A DNA stretch of 19,655 nucleotides from JALYQB01 sp035640155 (GTDB lineage: Bacteria > Actinomycetota > Actinomycetes > Mycobacteriales > Pseudonocardiaceae), in contig DASQWR010000174.1 of assembly GCA_035640155.1 (NCBI GenBank), positions 1-19,655 of the forward strand, written 5' to 3'. This document shows positions 13,407 to 19,655 of the stretch, in pieces (within the stretch, counting starts at the first letter, position 1; each line of letters starts with the position of its first letter). The notes below the pieces were generated by a model. The model searched no databases and was not told the origin of the DNA. It worked only from the letters and a program-made list of their open reading frames with translations. A program made the translations under genes and the position numbers.

Positions 13407-14687
13407 GTGCGCCGGCGGATCCTGCAGTCGACGATGCTGGTGGTCACGATCACCGGGCTGGTGCTCGGTGTCCCGCTCGCCTTCACCACCTGGCGGTTGG
13501 TGGAGGACTTCACCCGGGCGGGTCTGCTGTCGCGCCTGGAGCAGGTGGTCGGCACGCTCCACGACCAGCCGGGGGCGGTCGACCTCGACGCCGTGGCGCT
13601 CGCGCTGCCGCCGGAGGGCCAGCTCGTCGTCGACTCGCAGCGGACCGGGCGGGCAACCCTGGGGCCCGATCCGGGACCGGATCCGGTGGTCGAGACGCTG
13701 CCGACGGCGGAGCGCGGCCGCGTCACCCTGGCCGTCCCGGGGGACGGGATGCGCCGCACCCAGCTGCAGGCCGTCGCGGTCGTCGCCCTGCTCGTGGTGC
13801 TCTCCATCGGCACCGGGGCGGCCGTCGCCTCGGTGACCGCCCGGCGGCTGGCCGGGCCGCTGCAGGATGTGGCCGATCGTGCCGCACGCCTGGGAGCGGG
13901 GGACTTCCGGGCAGTGTCACGCCGGCACGGCGTCCCGGAGCTCGACCGGGTGGCCGACGTGCTGGACACCTCCGCCGCAGCGCTGTCGCAGCTGATGCAG
14001 CGCGAGCGTGACCTGGTCGGCGACGTCTCCCACCAGCTGCGCAGCCGGCTCACTGCGCTGCAGCTCCGGCTGGACGAACTGGCCACCCACCCCGAGGCCG
14101 CCACGGCGGCCGAGGCGGAGGCCGCGCTGGAGCAGGCCGAGCACCTCGGGGAGGTGCTGGACGAGCTGCTGCGCGCCGCGGACGTCGCCCGGGCCGCGAG
14201 CGCGGAGCCGGTGGACCTCACCGGGTTGCTGCGCGAGGTCGCCGAGGAGTGGAACCCCCCGGCCGCCGCGCAACGCCGCTCGCTGCGCCTGCGGGTCCCC
14301 GACGGGTTGCTCGCCCGGGTCACCCCCGGGCGGATCCGGGAGGCCATCGGGGTGCTGGTGGACAACGCGCTGCGCCACGGCGGCGGCACCGTCACGCTCG
14401 CCGCCCGTCCGGGTGGTTTCGGCCGCGACGGGATGGTCGTGGTCGAGGTGAGTGACGCCGGGCCGGGGATCCCCGAGGGGCTGGCTCGCCATGTGTTCGA
14501 CCGCGGGGTCTCCGGAGCGTCCTCGACCGGGGTCGGGCTGGCGCTGGCGCGCGCACTGGTCGAGGCCGACGGGGGTCGCCTGGAGCTCAGCTCCACCGCT
14601 CCCGCGACCTTCGCGCTCTACCTGCGGGTTCCGCGGGCCGTCGACGTGGCCAGGTCGCCGTGGCCCGGTGCCCGGATGGTCCGGTAG
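13407..14687 (+). CDS. Sensor histidine kinase
   Basis: A 426-residue membrane kinase, partner of the preceding regulator. It has transmembrane helix 1 (about 8-28), a short extracytoplasmic domain of about 85 residues, transmembrane helix 2 (about 117-139), a HAMP-like linker (RRLAGPLQDVADRAARLGAGD), and a dimerisation/phosphoacceptor domain with His209 (GDVSHQLRSRLTAL). The ATPase domain follows, with Asn320 (LVDNALRHGGG), SDAGPGIPEG and STGVGLALARALVEADGG. The H-box lacks the usual proline (R-S-R-L for R-T-P-L), a variant seen in actinobacterial kinases. GTG at 13407 was preferred over 13350 because GGAGGGG (13393-13399) precedes it and the first helix then starts near residue 8. It is convergent with gtrA, eight bases apart. 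Confidence 0.92.
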   Translation: MRRRILQSTMLVVTITGLVLGVPLAFTTWRLVEDFTRAGLLSRLEQVVGTLHDQPGAVDLDAVALALPPEGQLVVDSQRTGRATLGPDPGPDPVVETLPTAERGRVTLAVPGDGMRRTQLQAVAVVALLVVLSIGTGAAVASVTARRLAGPLQDVADRAARLGAGDFRAVSRRHGVPELDRVADVLDTSAAALSQLMQRERDLVGDVSHQLRSRLTALQLRLDELATHPEAATAAEAEAALEQAEHLGEVLDELLRAADVARAASAEPVDLTGLLREVAEEWNPPAAAQRRSLRLRVPDGLLARVTPGRIREAIGVLVDNALRHGGGTVTLAARPGGFGRDGMVVVEVSDAGPGIPEGLARHVFDRGVSGASSTGVGLALARALVEADGGRLELSSTAPATFALYLRVPRAVDVARSPWPGARMVR

Positions 14688-14695
14688 GCGGCCGG

Positions 14696-15196
14696 CTACA
14701 CCTGACGGCGAACGTCGAGGTCCGGGAAGACGTAGCGCCGGAACGCCCACCACCGGAACGCCGTCGCCAGCAGGGTCCCGACGAGGTTCGCGCTCACGAA
14801 GTCGGCGACCTCCTGCACGAGCAGGCTGACCTGGGGGGTCTGGAGGTCCAGCAGGTAGCGCGACATCCACAGCGGGGTGGCGTTGATCACCAGTCCCACC
14901 CCGCACGCCGCGAAGAACAGCGCGGCCTCGTGATGCCGCTCCCGGCCACCCCGGGTGCGGAACGACCACTCCCGGTTCAGCACGTAGGACACGATGGACG
15001 CCACCAGCACCGCGAGGATCTTGGCAGTGACCGGCTTCGGCTCCAGCACGGTGAGCTTGAGGGCGGTGAACAGCACGATGTCCACGACGTAGGTGGTGCC
15101 CCCGACCAGCCCGAACTTCACCAGCTCGCGGTGTCGGACGGCGAGGTCCCGGTACGGCTGTGGGATCCGCAGGAGCACAGAGTCGACCACGGACAC
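14696..15196 (-). CDS. GtrA-family membrane protein
   Basis: A 166-residue protein with four predicted transmembrane segments, matching GtrA/DPMS-type small membrane proteins implicated in moving lipid-linked sugars or assisting cell-surface glycosylation. Family marks: LVKFGLVGGTTYVVDIVLF in helix 1, SYVLNREWSFR between helices 2 and 3, and the end FRWWAFRRYVFPD. Its position divergent from purK equals that of Rv3277 in mycobacteria. The GTG start lies six bases after a TAGACT box, so it is probably leaderless. The transported lipid and the glycosyltransferase partner are not evident here. Confidence 0.9.
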   Translation of the reverse strand: MSVVDSVLLRIPQPYRDLAVRHRELVKFGLVGGTTYVVDIVLFTALKLTVLEPKPVTAKILAVLVASIVSYVLNREWSFRTRGGRERHHEAALFFAACGVGLVINATPLWMSRYLLDLQTPQVSLLVQEVADFVSANLVGTLLATAFRWWAFRRYVFPDLDVRRQV

Positions 15197-15202
15197 CCGG
15201 GC

Positions 15203-15208
15203 AGTCTA
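15203..15208 (-). promoter_or_regulatory. Putative -10 box of gtrA-like gene (leaderless)
   Basis: TAGACT on the minus strand is separated from the GTG start (15196-15194) by exactly six bases, the same geometry as birA. No ribosome-binding site is seen. Confidence 0.6.
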
Positions 15209-15223
15209 CGGAGGCGCGCAGCC

Positions 15224-15249
15224 GTCCCGGCCGGGCGGCGGGCCGGGAC
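15224..15249. promoter_or_regulatory. Dyad in the gtrA-purK divergent spacer
   Basis: GTCCCGGCC (15224-15232) and GGCCGGGAC (15241-15249) are perfect inverted arms around eight bases. The dyad ends seven bases before the purK -10 candidate, thus covering its -35 region. It could be a regulator site or merely GC-rich structure. Confidence 0.35.
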
Positions 15250-15256
15250 CCGCGGT

Positions 15257-15262
15257 TACCAT
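15257..15262 (+). promoter_or_regulatory. Putative -10 box of purK-purE
   Basis: TACCAT is followed by nine bases and the GTG start at 15272, giving a leader of about three bases at most. No ribosome-binding site is visible. Confidence 0.5.
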
Positions 15263-15271
15263 TCCGGGTCC

Positions 15272-16462
15272 GTGGACCCTCGCACCCGCACCCCCGTCGT
15301 CGGCATGGTGGGCGCGGGCCAGCTGGCCCGGATGACCCACCAGGCCGCGGTGGCGCTGGGCCAGTCGCTGCGGGTGCTGGCCACCGCGCCCGACGAGCCC
15401 GCGGCGCTGGTGTCCCCGGACGTCACCCTCGGTGCGCACACCGACCTGGCGGTGCTGCGGGCCTTCGCCGCCGGCTGCGAGGCGGTGACCTTCGACCACG
15501 AGCACGTCCCGACCGAGCACCTGCGTGCGCTGGTCGCCGACGGGTTCGCCGTGCACCCGGGCCCCGATGCGCTGGTGCACGCGCAGGACAAGCTGGTGAT
15601 GCGGCGCCGGCTGGCCGAGCTCGAGATCCCGGTGCCCCCGTTCCGCGAAGTCACCGCGGTCACCGACGTGCTGCGGTTCGGCGCGGAGCACGGCTGGCCG
15701 GGCGTGCTCAAGACCGCCCGCGGCGGGTACGACGGCCGGGGGGTGTGGATGCTCGCCAGCTCCGCCGAGGCGCAGCGGGTGGTGCCCCAGCTGCTCGACA
15801 CCGTGGATTCCCCGCTGCTGGTGGAGCAGTGCGTGGCGATGCGTCGTGAGCTGTGCGCGCTGGTGGCGCGCTCGCCGTTCGGCCAGGGTGCCGTATGGCC
15901 GATCGTGCAGAGCGTGCAGCGCGACGGCATCTGCGTGCAGGTGCTCGCGCCGGCACCGGAGCTGGACCCCGAGCTGGCGGAGAACGCCGAGAAGCTCGCG
16001 CTGCGGTTGGCAGCCGAGCTCGGCGTGGTGGGGGTGCTGGCCGTCGAGCTGTTCGAGACCAGCTCCGGGCTGCTCGTGAACGAGCTCGCGATGCGCCCGC
16101 ACAACTGCGGTCACTGGACCATCGAGGGCGCGGTCACCTCCCAGTTCGAGCAGCACCTGCGCGCGGTGCTGGACTACCCGCTGGGTGGCACCGCGGCGCA
16201 CACTCCGGTGGCCGTGATGGCGAACGTGCTCGGTGCCGAGACTGCTCCGGCGATGGGGCTGGACGAGCGGCTGCACCACCTGATGGCCCGTTTTCCGACG
16301 GCGAAGGTGCACCTCTACGGCAAGGCGGAACGCCCGCGCCGCAAGATCGGCCACGTGACGGTGCTCGGCGAGGAGCTCGCACCGGCGCGGCGCGACGCCG
16401 GGCTGGCCGCGCAGTGGCTGGCCACCGCCGGGTGGGCGGACGGATGGGAGGCGCAGGGATGA
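15272..16462 (+). CDS. purK: N5-carboxyaminoimidazole ribonucleotide synthase (ATPase subunit)
   Basis: A 396-residue ATP-grasp enzyme that converts aminoimidazole ribonucleotide, bicarbonate and ATP into N5-CAIR in purine synthesis. Seen: N-terminal VVGMVGAGQLARM (Rossmann-like preATP-grasp), VTFDHEHVPTEHL, DKLVMRRRLAELEIPVPPF, VLKTARGGYDGRGVWML (ATP loop), VEQCVAMRRELCALVAR and the metal-binding end VNELAMRPHNCGHWTIEG. Typical PurK has E-x-A-x-R-P-H-N-S-G-H; here the Ser is Cys, a mild variant. Length is normal. The GTG start fits the TACCAT box and avoids a long low-complexity extension through gtrA antisense. It overlaps purE by four bases (ATGA). Carbonic anhydrase nearby could in principle supply bicarbonate. 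Confidence 0.94.
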   Translation: MDPRTRTPVVGMVGAGQLARMTHQAAVALGQSLRVLATAPDEPAALVSPDVTLGAHTDLAVLRAFAAGCEAVTFDHEHVPTEHLRALVADGFAVHPGPDALVHAQDKLVMRRRLAELEIPVPPFREVTAVTDVLRFGAEHGWPGVLKTARGGYDGRGVWMLASSAEAQRVVPQLLDTVDSPLLVEQCVAMRRELCALVARSPFGQGAVWPIVQSVQRDGICVQVLAPAPELDPELAENAEKLALRLAAELGVVGVLAVELFETSSGLLVNELAMRPHNCGHWTIEGAVTSQFEQHLRAVLDYPLGGTAAHTPVAVMANVLGAETAPAMGLDERLHHLMARFPTAKVHLYGKAERPRRKIGHVTVLGEELAPARRDAGLAAQWLATAGWADGWEAQG

Positions 16463-16959
16463 CCCCGACAGTCGGCGTGATCATGGGGAGTGACTCGGAC
16501 TGGCCGGTGATGCGAGCCGCCGCCGAGGCCCTCGACGAGTTCGACGTGTCCCACGAGGTGTCGGTGGTCTCCGCGCACCGCACCCCGGCGCTGATGCTCG
16601 ACTACGCCTCCGGGGCCGCCGGCCGGGGGTTTCGGGTGGTGATCGCCGGCGCCGGTGGGGCGGCCCACCTGCCCGGGATGGTGGCGGCGGCCACCGTGCT
16701 GCCGGTGATCGGGGTGCCTGTGCCCCAGCGCCACCTCGACGGGCTGGACTCGCTGCTGTCGATCGTGCAGATGCCCGCCGGGGTGCCGGTGGCGACGGTC
16801 TCGGTCGGTGGTGCGCGCAACGCGGGCCTGCTCGCGGTCCGCATCCTCGCGGTGTCCGATCCCACCCTTGCCGACCGGATGGCGGCCTTCCAGCGCGACC
16901 TGGCCCGAAGCGTGCAGGACAAGGACGCCGCTCTCGCCCGCAAGCGCGCGAGCACGTGA
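16459..16959 (+). CDS. purE: N5-carboxyaminoimidazole ribonucleotide mutase
   Basis: A 166-residue class I PurE that moves the carboxyl of N5-CAIR to give CAIR, the step after PurK. Signature motifs: VIMGSDSDWPVM (phosphate/ribose site), VVSAHRTP with the catalytic histidine, IAGAGGAAHLPGMVAA, and PVPQRHLDGLDSLLSIVQMPAGVPVATV. ATG overlaps the purK stop. Length is normal. The two genes form a coupled unit, as in mycobacteria, and the acyl-CoA dehydrogenase follows 62 bases later with its own promoter candidate. Confidence 0.96.
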   Translation: MTPTVGVIMGSDSDWPVMRAAAEALDEFDVSHEVSVVSAHRTPALMLDYASGAAGRGFRVVIAGAGGAAHLPGMVAAATVLPVIGVPVPQRHLDGLDSLLSIVQMPAGVPVATVSVGGARNAGLLAVRILAVSDPTLADRMAAFQRDLARSVQDKDAALARKRAST

Positions 16960-16977
16960 CGATCAGACCGAGCGGGT

Positions 16978-16983
16978 TAGCAT
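16978..16983 (+). promoter_or_regulatory. Putative -10 box of the acyl-CoA dehydrogenase gene
   Basis: TAGCAT lies 38 bases before the GTG start, giving a leader of about 32 bases that holds a CAGGAGG ribosome-binding site (17007-17013). Unlike its neighbours this gene is therefore predicted to have a normal leader. Confidence 0.45.
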
Positions 16984-16992
16984 CAGGGGCGA

Positions 16993-17006
16993 TTACCCGG
17001 CGGTAA
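16993..17006. promoter_or_regulatory. Candidate operator TTACC-N4-GGTAA before the acyl-CoA dehydrogenase gene
   Basis: TTACC (16993-16997), CGGC, GGTAA (17002-17006) is a perfect dyad just downstream of the -10 box and directly upstream of the ribosome-binding site, at the likely transcription start. The AT-rich arms stand out in this GC-rich DNA. Its place suits a repressor of fatty-acid or branched-acyl catabolism (TetR type), but no regulator gene is adjacent. Confidence 0.45.
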
Positions 17007-17021
17007 CAGGAGGCGCCCGCG

Positions 17022-18179
17022 GTGAATCCGGACTTCGGCACCTACCAGCTGGGTGAGGAGCACGACGCGCTGCGTGCCGCGGTGCGGGCGCTCTCGGAGA
17101 AGGAAATCGCCCCGCACGCCGCAGCCGTCGATGAGGACGAGCGCTATCCCGTCGAGGCCCGCGACGCGCTGGTGCGAGCCGGGTTCCACGCCGTGCACGT
17201 GCCGGAGGAGTTCTCCGGGCAGGGCGCGGACTCGATCTCCACCTGCATCGTGATCGAGGAGGTCGCCCGGGTCTGCGCGTCGTCGTCGCTGATCCCCGCG
17301 GTGAACAAGCTGGGCACCACGGGGCTGCTCCTGTCCGGCTCTGACGACCTGAAGAAGCAGGTGCTGCCGGGCGTCGCCACCGGGGAAGCGATGGCCTCCT
17401 ACGCACTGTCCGAGCGTGAGGCCGGCAGCGACGCCGCCGCCATGCGGACCAGCGCCCGGCTGGACGGGGACGCCTGGGTGCTCAACGGCACCAAGGCGTG
17501 GATCACCAATGCGGGGGAGTCCACCTGGTACACGGTGCTGGCCGTGACGGACGCGGAGAAGAAGGCCAGCGGGATCAGCGCGTTCCTGGTGCACAAGGAC
17601 GACCGGGGCTTCTCCTGCGGGCCCAAGGAGCGCAAGCTCGGGATCAAAGGAAGCCCTACCCGTGAGGTCCACCTGGAGAACTGCACCGTCCCGGCCGGCC
17701 GGATCATCGGCGAGCCGGGCACCGGGTTCAAGACCGCGCTGCAGACCCTCGACCACACCCGGCCGACGATCGGGGCGCAGGCGGTCGGCATCGCGCAGGG
17801 CGCGCTGGACGCGTCGATCGCCTACATCCAGGAGCGCAAGCAGTTCGGAAGGCTCATCAGTGACTTCCAGGGCGTGCAGTTCATGCTCGCCGACATGGCG
17901 ATGAAGGTGGAGGCGGCGCGACAGCTCGTCTACGTCTCTGCGGCCCGCGCGGAACGGGGCGAGGGCCGGCTCGGGTTCATCTCCAGCGCGGCCAAGTGCT
18001 TCGCCTCCGACGTCGCGATGGAGGTCACCACCGACGCCGTGCAGCTCTTCGGGGGCGCGGGCTACACCCGGGACTTCCCGGTCGAGCGGATGATGCGCGA
18101 CGCCAAGATCACCCAGATCTACGAGGGCACCAACCAGATCCAGCGCATCGTCATGGCCCGCTCCCTGCTCAGGGGTTGA
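17022..18179 (+). CDS. Acyl-CoA dehydrogenase (FadE25-like)
   Basis: A 385-residue FAD-dependent acyl-CoA dehydrogenase, introducing the alpha-beta double bond into acyl-CoA thioesters. Motifs: YALSEREAGSDAAAM and WITNAGES (FAD/substrate loop), RKLGIKGSPTREVHLENC, TRPTIGAQAVGIAQGALD, RKQFGRLISDFQGVQFMLADM, QLFGGAGYTRDFPVERMMRD and the end YEGTNQIQRIVMARSLL, where Glu368 is the catalytic base in the short/medium-chain position. By gene order (after purK-purE) it equals mycobacterial FadE25. Short- or branched-chain substrates are likely, in keeping with HMG-CoA lyase and the acyl-CoA carboxylase in this window, but chain length cannot be read from sequence alone. The GTG start has a good AGGAGG site eight bases away. 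Confidence 0.93.
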   Translation: MNPDFGTYQLGEEHDALRAAVRALSEKEIAPHAAAVDEDERYPVEARDALVRAGFHAVHVPEEFSGQGADSISTCIVIEEVARVCASSSLIPAVNKLGTTGLLLSGSDDLKKQVLPGVATGEAMASYALSEREAGSDAAAMRTSARLDGDAWVLNGTKAWITNAGESTWYTVLAVTDAEKKASGISAFLVHKDDRGFSCGPKERKLGIKGSPTREVHLENCTVPAGRIIGEPGTGFKTALQTLDHTRPTIGAQAVGIAQGALDASIAYIQERKQFGRLISDFQGVQFMLADMAMKVEAARQLVYVSAARAERGEGRLGFISSAAKCFASDVAMEVTTDAVQLFGGAGYTRDFPVERMMRDAKITQIYEGTNQIQRIVMARSLLRG

Positions 18180-18650
18180 GCGGGCTTGACAGGGCTTGGA
18201 TGGACGCTGAGGTCCTCATCCCGGTGTCGACCGAAGCGTCGAGAAGGCGCTTCATGTCACCGCCATCAGAGGTCAGGATGGTTGCGGTGCCGCCGTGGTT
18301 CCGGATCGCCGCCAGGGCGGTCGCTGCCACATGAGCGTCGACGACAGACGCGCCGTGGTGCGCCTTCTCCCGAAGACGTCCCGCTTCAACGGCGCGCGAT
18401 CTGGTGAGCTCGTCGTCGTGGGCGGTGCGAAGAAGGCGATTGGCGTCGACCGCGACCGGCGCTGACGGGTCATAGCCTCGCTCGACGACGACGCTCGTGG
18501 GCAGCAGGATCCGACCGGTGGTGGCTGTGGCGCCTCCAGCGCCACGAGCAGCGACCGGGACGGGCGCCCCCCGGAGAGCTGACCGAGTGCTTCGTTGTCC
18601 AGCACCAGGTTCGCCGGTTCGCCCTGGCGGGTGGGCCTGCGCCGTGACAT
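18169..18650 (-). pseudogene. PIN-domain toxin, frameshifted
   Basis: The gene starts with ATG at 18650, sharing one base with the antitoxin stop (TGATG). The first frame gives NLVLDNEALGQLSGGRPSR and then SLLVALEA, matching the first strand and Asp of a PIN domain. Near 18530-18540 homology moves to another frame: GRILLPTSVVVERGYDPSAP, ASVVDAHVAATALA (second Asp) and TATILTSDGGDMKRLL (final Ser-Asp), ending with TGA at 18171-18169, 11 bases inside the acyl-CoA dehydrogenase 3' end. One extra G would restore the frame (L-E-G-A-T). Left as it is, the first frame runs on to nonsense until 18273. The toxin is probably inactive unless this is a sequencing error or a programmed slip. The shift lies within a GTGGCGC/GCGCCAC hairpin (18527-18545). 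Confidence 0.7.
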
Positions 18651-19075
18651 CAGGCGGCGGATCCGGAGATCGCAAGGTGTCCCACGGTGGCCGCCAGCAG
18701 AGTCTCGGGGTCGACGTCCGCGCCCATCGCGTCGGCCATTCCGCGCAGGATCGCGGGCAGGTCCGGCCGATCCGCGACGGGCAGTTTCCGCGCCGCGGCG
18801 AGGAACAGCGCGACCTCGGCGACATGGGGGCGGTCGTCCGGTCGTCGGGCGTAGCGGGCATCCAAGGTCGCCCGCAGCGCCAGCCGGCGCAGCTCCGCGC
18901 CCAGTGCCGCTCCCGTCAGCGCGGACACCGACTCCGTCAGGCCCAGAGCGACAGCGGCCTTCGCAGCATCGTTGAGGGCTGGGTCGAGGTGCGCGGAGAC
19001 TGGCCGTCCTGCGGATGCGCCCGATGTCCCTGGCTGAGCGTGGTCTCGAGCAACCCACTGTGAGCCTGAGCGCAC
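18650..19075 (-). CDS. Antitoxin-like partner of the PIN toxin
   Basis: The frame encodes 141 residues if the GTG at 19075 is used. The part resembling antitoxins begins at about residue 27: VSAHLDPALNDAAKAAVALG, SVSALTGAALGAELRRLALR and ATLDARYARRPDDRPHVAEV, a strand followed by helices as in ribbon-helix-helix or related antitoxins, with a longer C-terminal tail to residue 141. The stop overlaps the toxin ATG by one base, the usual arrangement. No ATG/GTG lies near the start of the homologous part; the first 26 residues come from DNA that encodes an ATPase fragment on the other strand. The original start may have been lost at that junction. The antitoxin family is not firmly identified. Confidence 0.6.
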   Translation of the reverse strand: MRSGSQWVARDHAQPGTSGASAGRPVSAHLDPALNDAAKAAVALGLTESVSALTGAALGAELRRLALRATLDARYARRPDDRPHVAEVALFLAAARKLPVADRPDLPAILRGMADAMGADVDPETLLAATVGHLAISGSAA

Positions 19076-19655
19076 TGCTGAGCGGCACCGCTGCCGACAT
19101 CGGCGGTGACACCGCGGTCACCCTGACCGATTACGCAGCGGAGATCGTCCTGTCCGGTTTCCCCGGGATCCGGCACCTGTCGGCGCGTGCATGTCGGGCT
19201 CAGCTGGACGGCTACCTCAGCCGCATCGTCGAGCGGGAGTTTCCGGCGCTGGGTCACATCGTCCGGCGACCGGCGACCCTGCGGGCCTGGCTTCGTGCCT
19301 ACGCCGCGGCCACGTCCACCACCGCCGCCTACAACGCGATACTGGACGCAGCCACGCCGGGCGAGATCGACAAGCCCGCGAAGACCACCACGATCGGGTA
19401 CCGCAACGTGCTGACGCAGCTCTGGCTTCTCGAACCGTTGCCGGGCTGGTTGCCGACCGGAAACGTCTTCGCGCGGCTCGCTCAGACCCCCAAACACCAC
19501 TTGGTCGATCCTGCCCTGGCGGCCCGGCTGCTGGGCACGAACGCCTCCGCCCTACTGGCCGGTGACGATCCGGTCCGCGCAACGGCTTCCGAGGGCCCCT
19601 TGCTCGGCGCGCTGTTCGAGTCGCTTCTCACTCTCAGCGTCCGCGTATATGCTCA
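18976..19655 (+). pseudogene. 3' part of a DUF4143-type AAA ATPase (runs off window)
   Basis: From 18976 to the right edge one open frame encodes RRLAVLRMRPMSLAERGLEQ, then PTVSLSALLSG, VTLTDYAAEIVLSGFPGIRH, QLDGYLSRIVEREFPALG and TTTIGYRNVLTQLWLLEPLPGW. This is the region between the AAA domain and DUF4143, plus most of DUF4143, in the large family of predicted ATPases with N-terminal Walker motifs. The Walker A and B portion is missing: a TGA lies in frame at 18973-18975, and toxin-antitoxin genes occupy the DNA upstream on the other strand. ATG codons at 19015 and 19024 could start a shortened protein, but neither has a ribosome-binding site. I read it as a truncated remnant; the C-terminus lies beyond the window. 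Confidence 0.72.

Noticed and set aside
14672..14712. Possible terminator between the sensor kinase and gtrA
   Set aside because: GTAG...CTAC symmetry is imperfect and short; no stable stem was found.

Overview
The window comes from a very high-GC actinobacterium, most likely of the Pseudonocardia/Saccharopolyspora group (Pseudonocardiaceae). This rests on the GC-saturated third codon positions, the frequent GTG/TTG starts, the leaderless genes with a TANNNT box 6-9 bases before the start, type VII secretion (ESX) accessory proteins, and a gene order also known from mycobacteria. Species cannot be told from the sequence alone.

The backbone is a conserved actinobacterial block. In mycobacteria it runs fadE25 - purE - purK - gtrA-like - PH-domain gene - birA - accD5 - accE5 - maf. 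Here the same genes are present in the same relative orientations: maf (1-111, cut by the left edge, -), accE and accD (2833-4709, -), birA and a PH-domain membrane protein (4786-6213, +), then gtrA (14696-15196, -), purK and purE (15272-16959, +) and the acyl-CoA dehydrogenase (17022-18179, +). Acyl-CoA carboxylase, biotin ligase, HMG-CoA lyase and acyl-CoA dehydrogenase together suggest handling of short or branched acyl-CoA; biotin ligase would load the biotin carrier of the carboxylase.

Three accessory stretches interrupt or flank this block. (1) Between maf and accE (112-2830) lie a remnant of a group II intron reverse transcriptase, a decayed site-2-type membrane metalloprotease with two frameshifts and a broken zinc motif, an intact VapBC-type toxin-antitoxin pair and a secreted CAP-domain protein. 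(2) Between the PH-domain gene and gtrA (6210-14687) lie HMG-CoA lyase, a beta-carbonic anhydrase, a small type VII secretion satellite (mycosin-like protease, PPE-like protein, EspG-like chaperone, short helical protein) with no secretion core genes, hisN, and an OmpR-type two-component system. (3) After the acyl-CoA dehydrogenase (18169-19655) lie a frameshifted PIN-domain toxin, its antitoxin, and the 3' part of a DUF4143-type ATPase on the opposite strand.

Regulatory structure is dense and readable: at least five starts look leaderless or nearly so, convergent genes are separated by GC-rich hairpins, and there are candidate operators before the VapBC pair (paired CACGTG) and before the acyl-CoA dehydrogenase (TTACC-N4-GGTAA). 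The best candidate for something under-described is the type VII satellite, whose mycosin-like protease appears to lack the usual oxyanion-hole asparagine. I saw no tRNA, rRNA, CRISPR array or intact insertion sequence.
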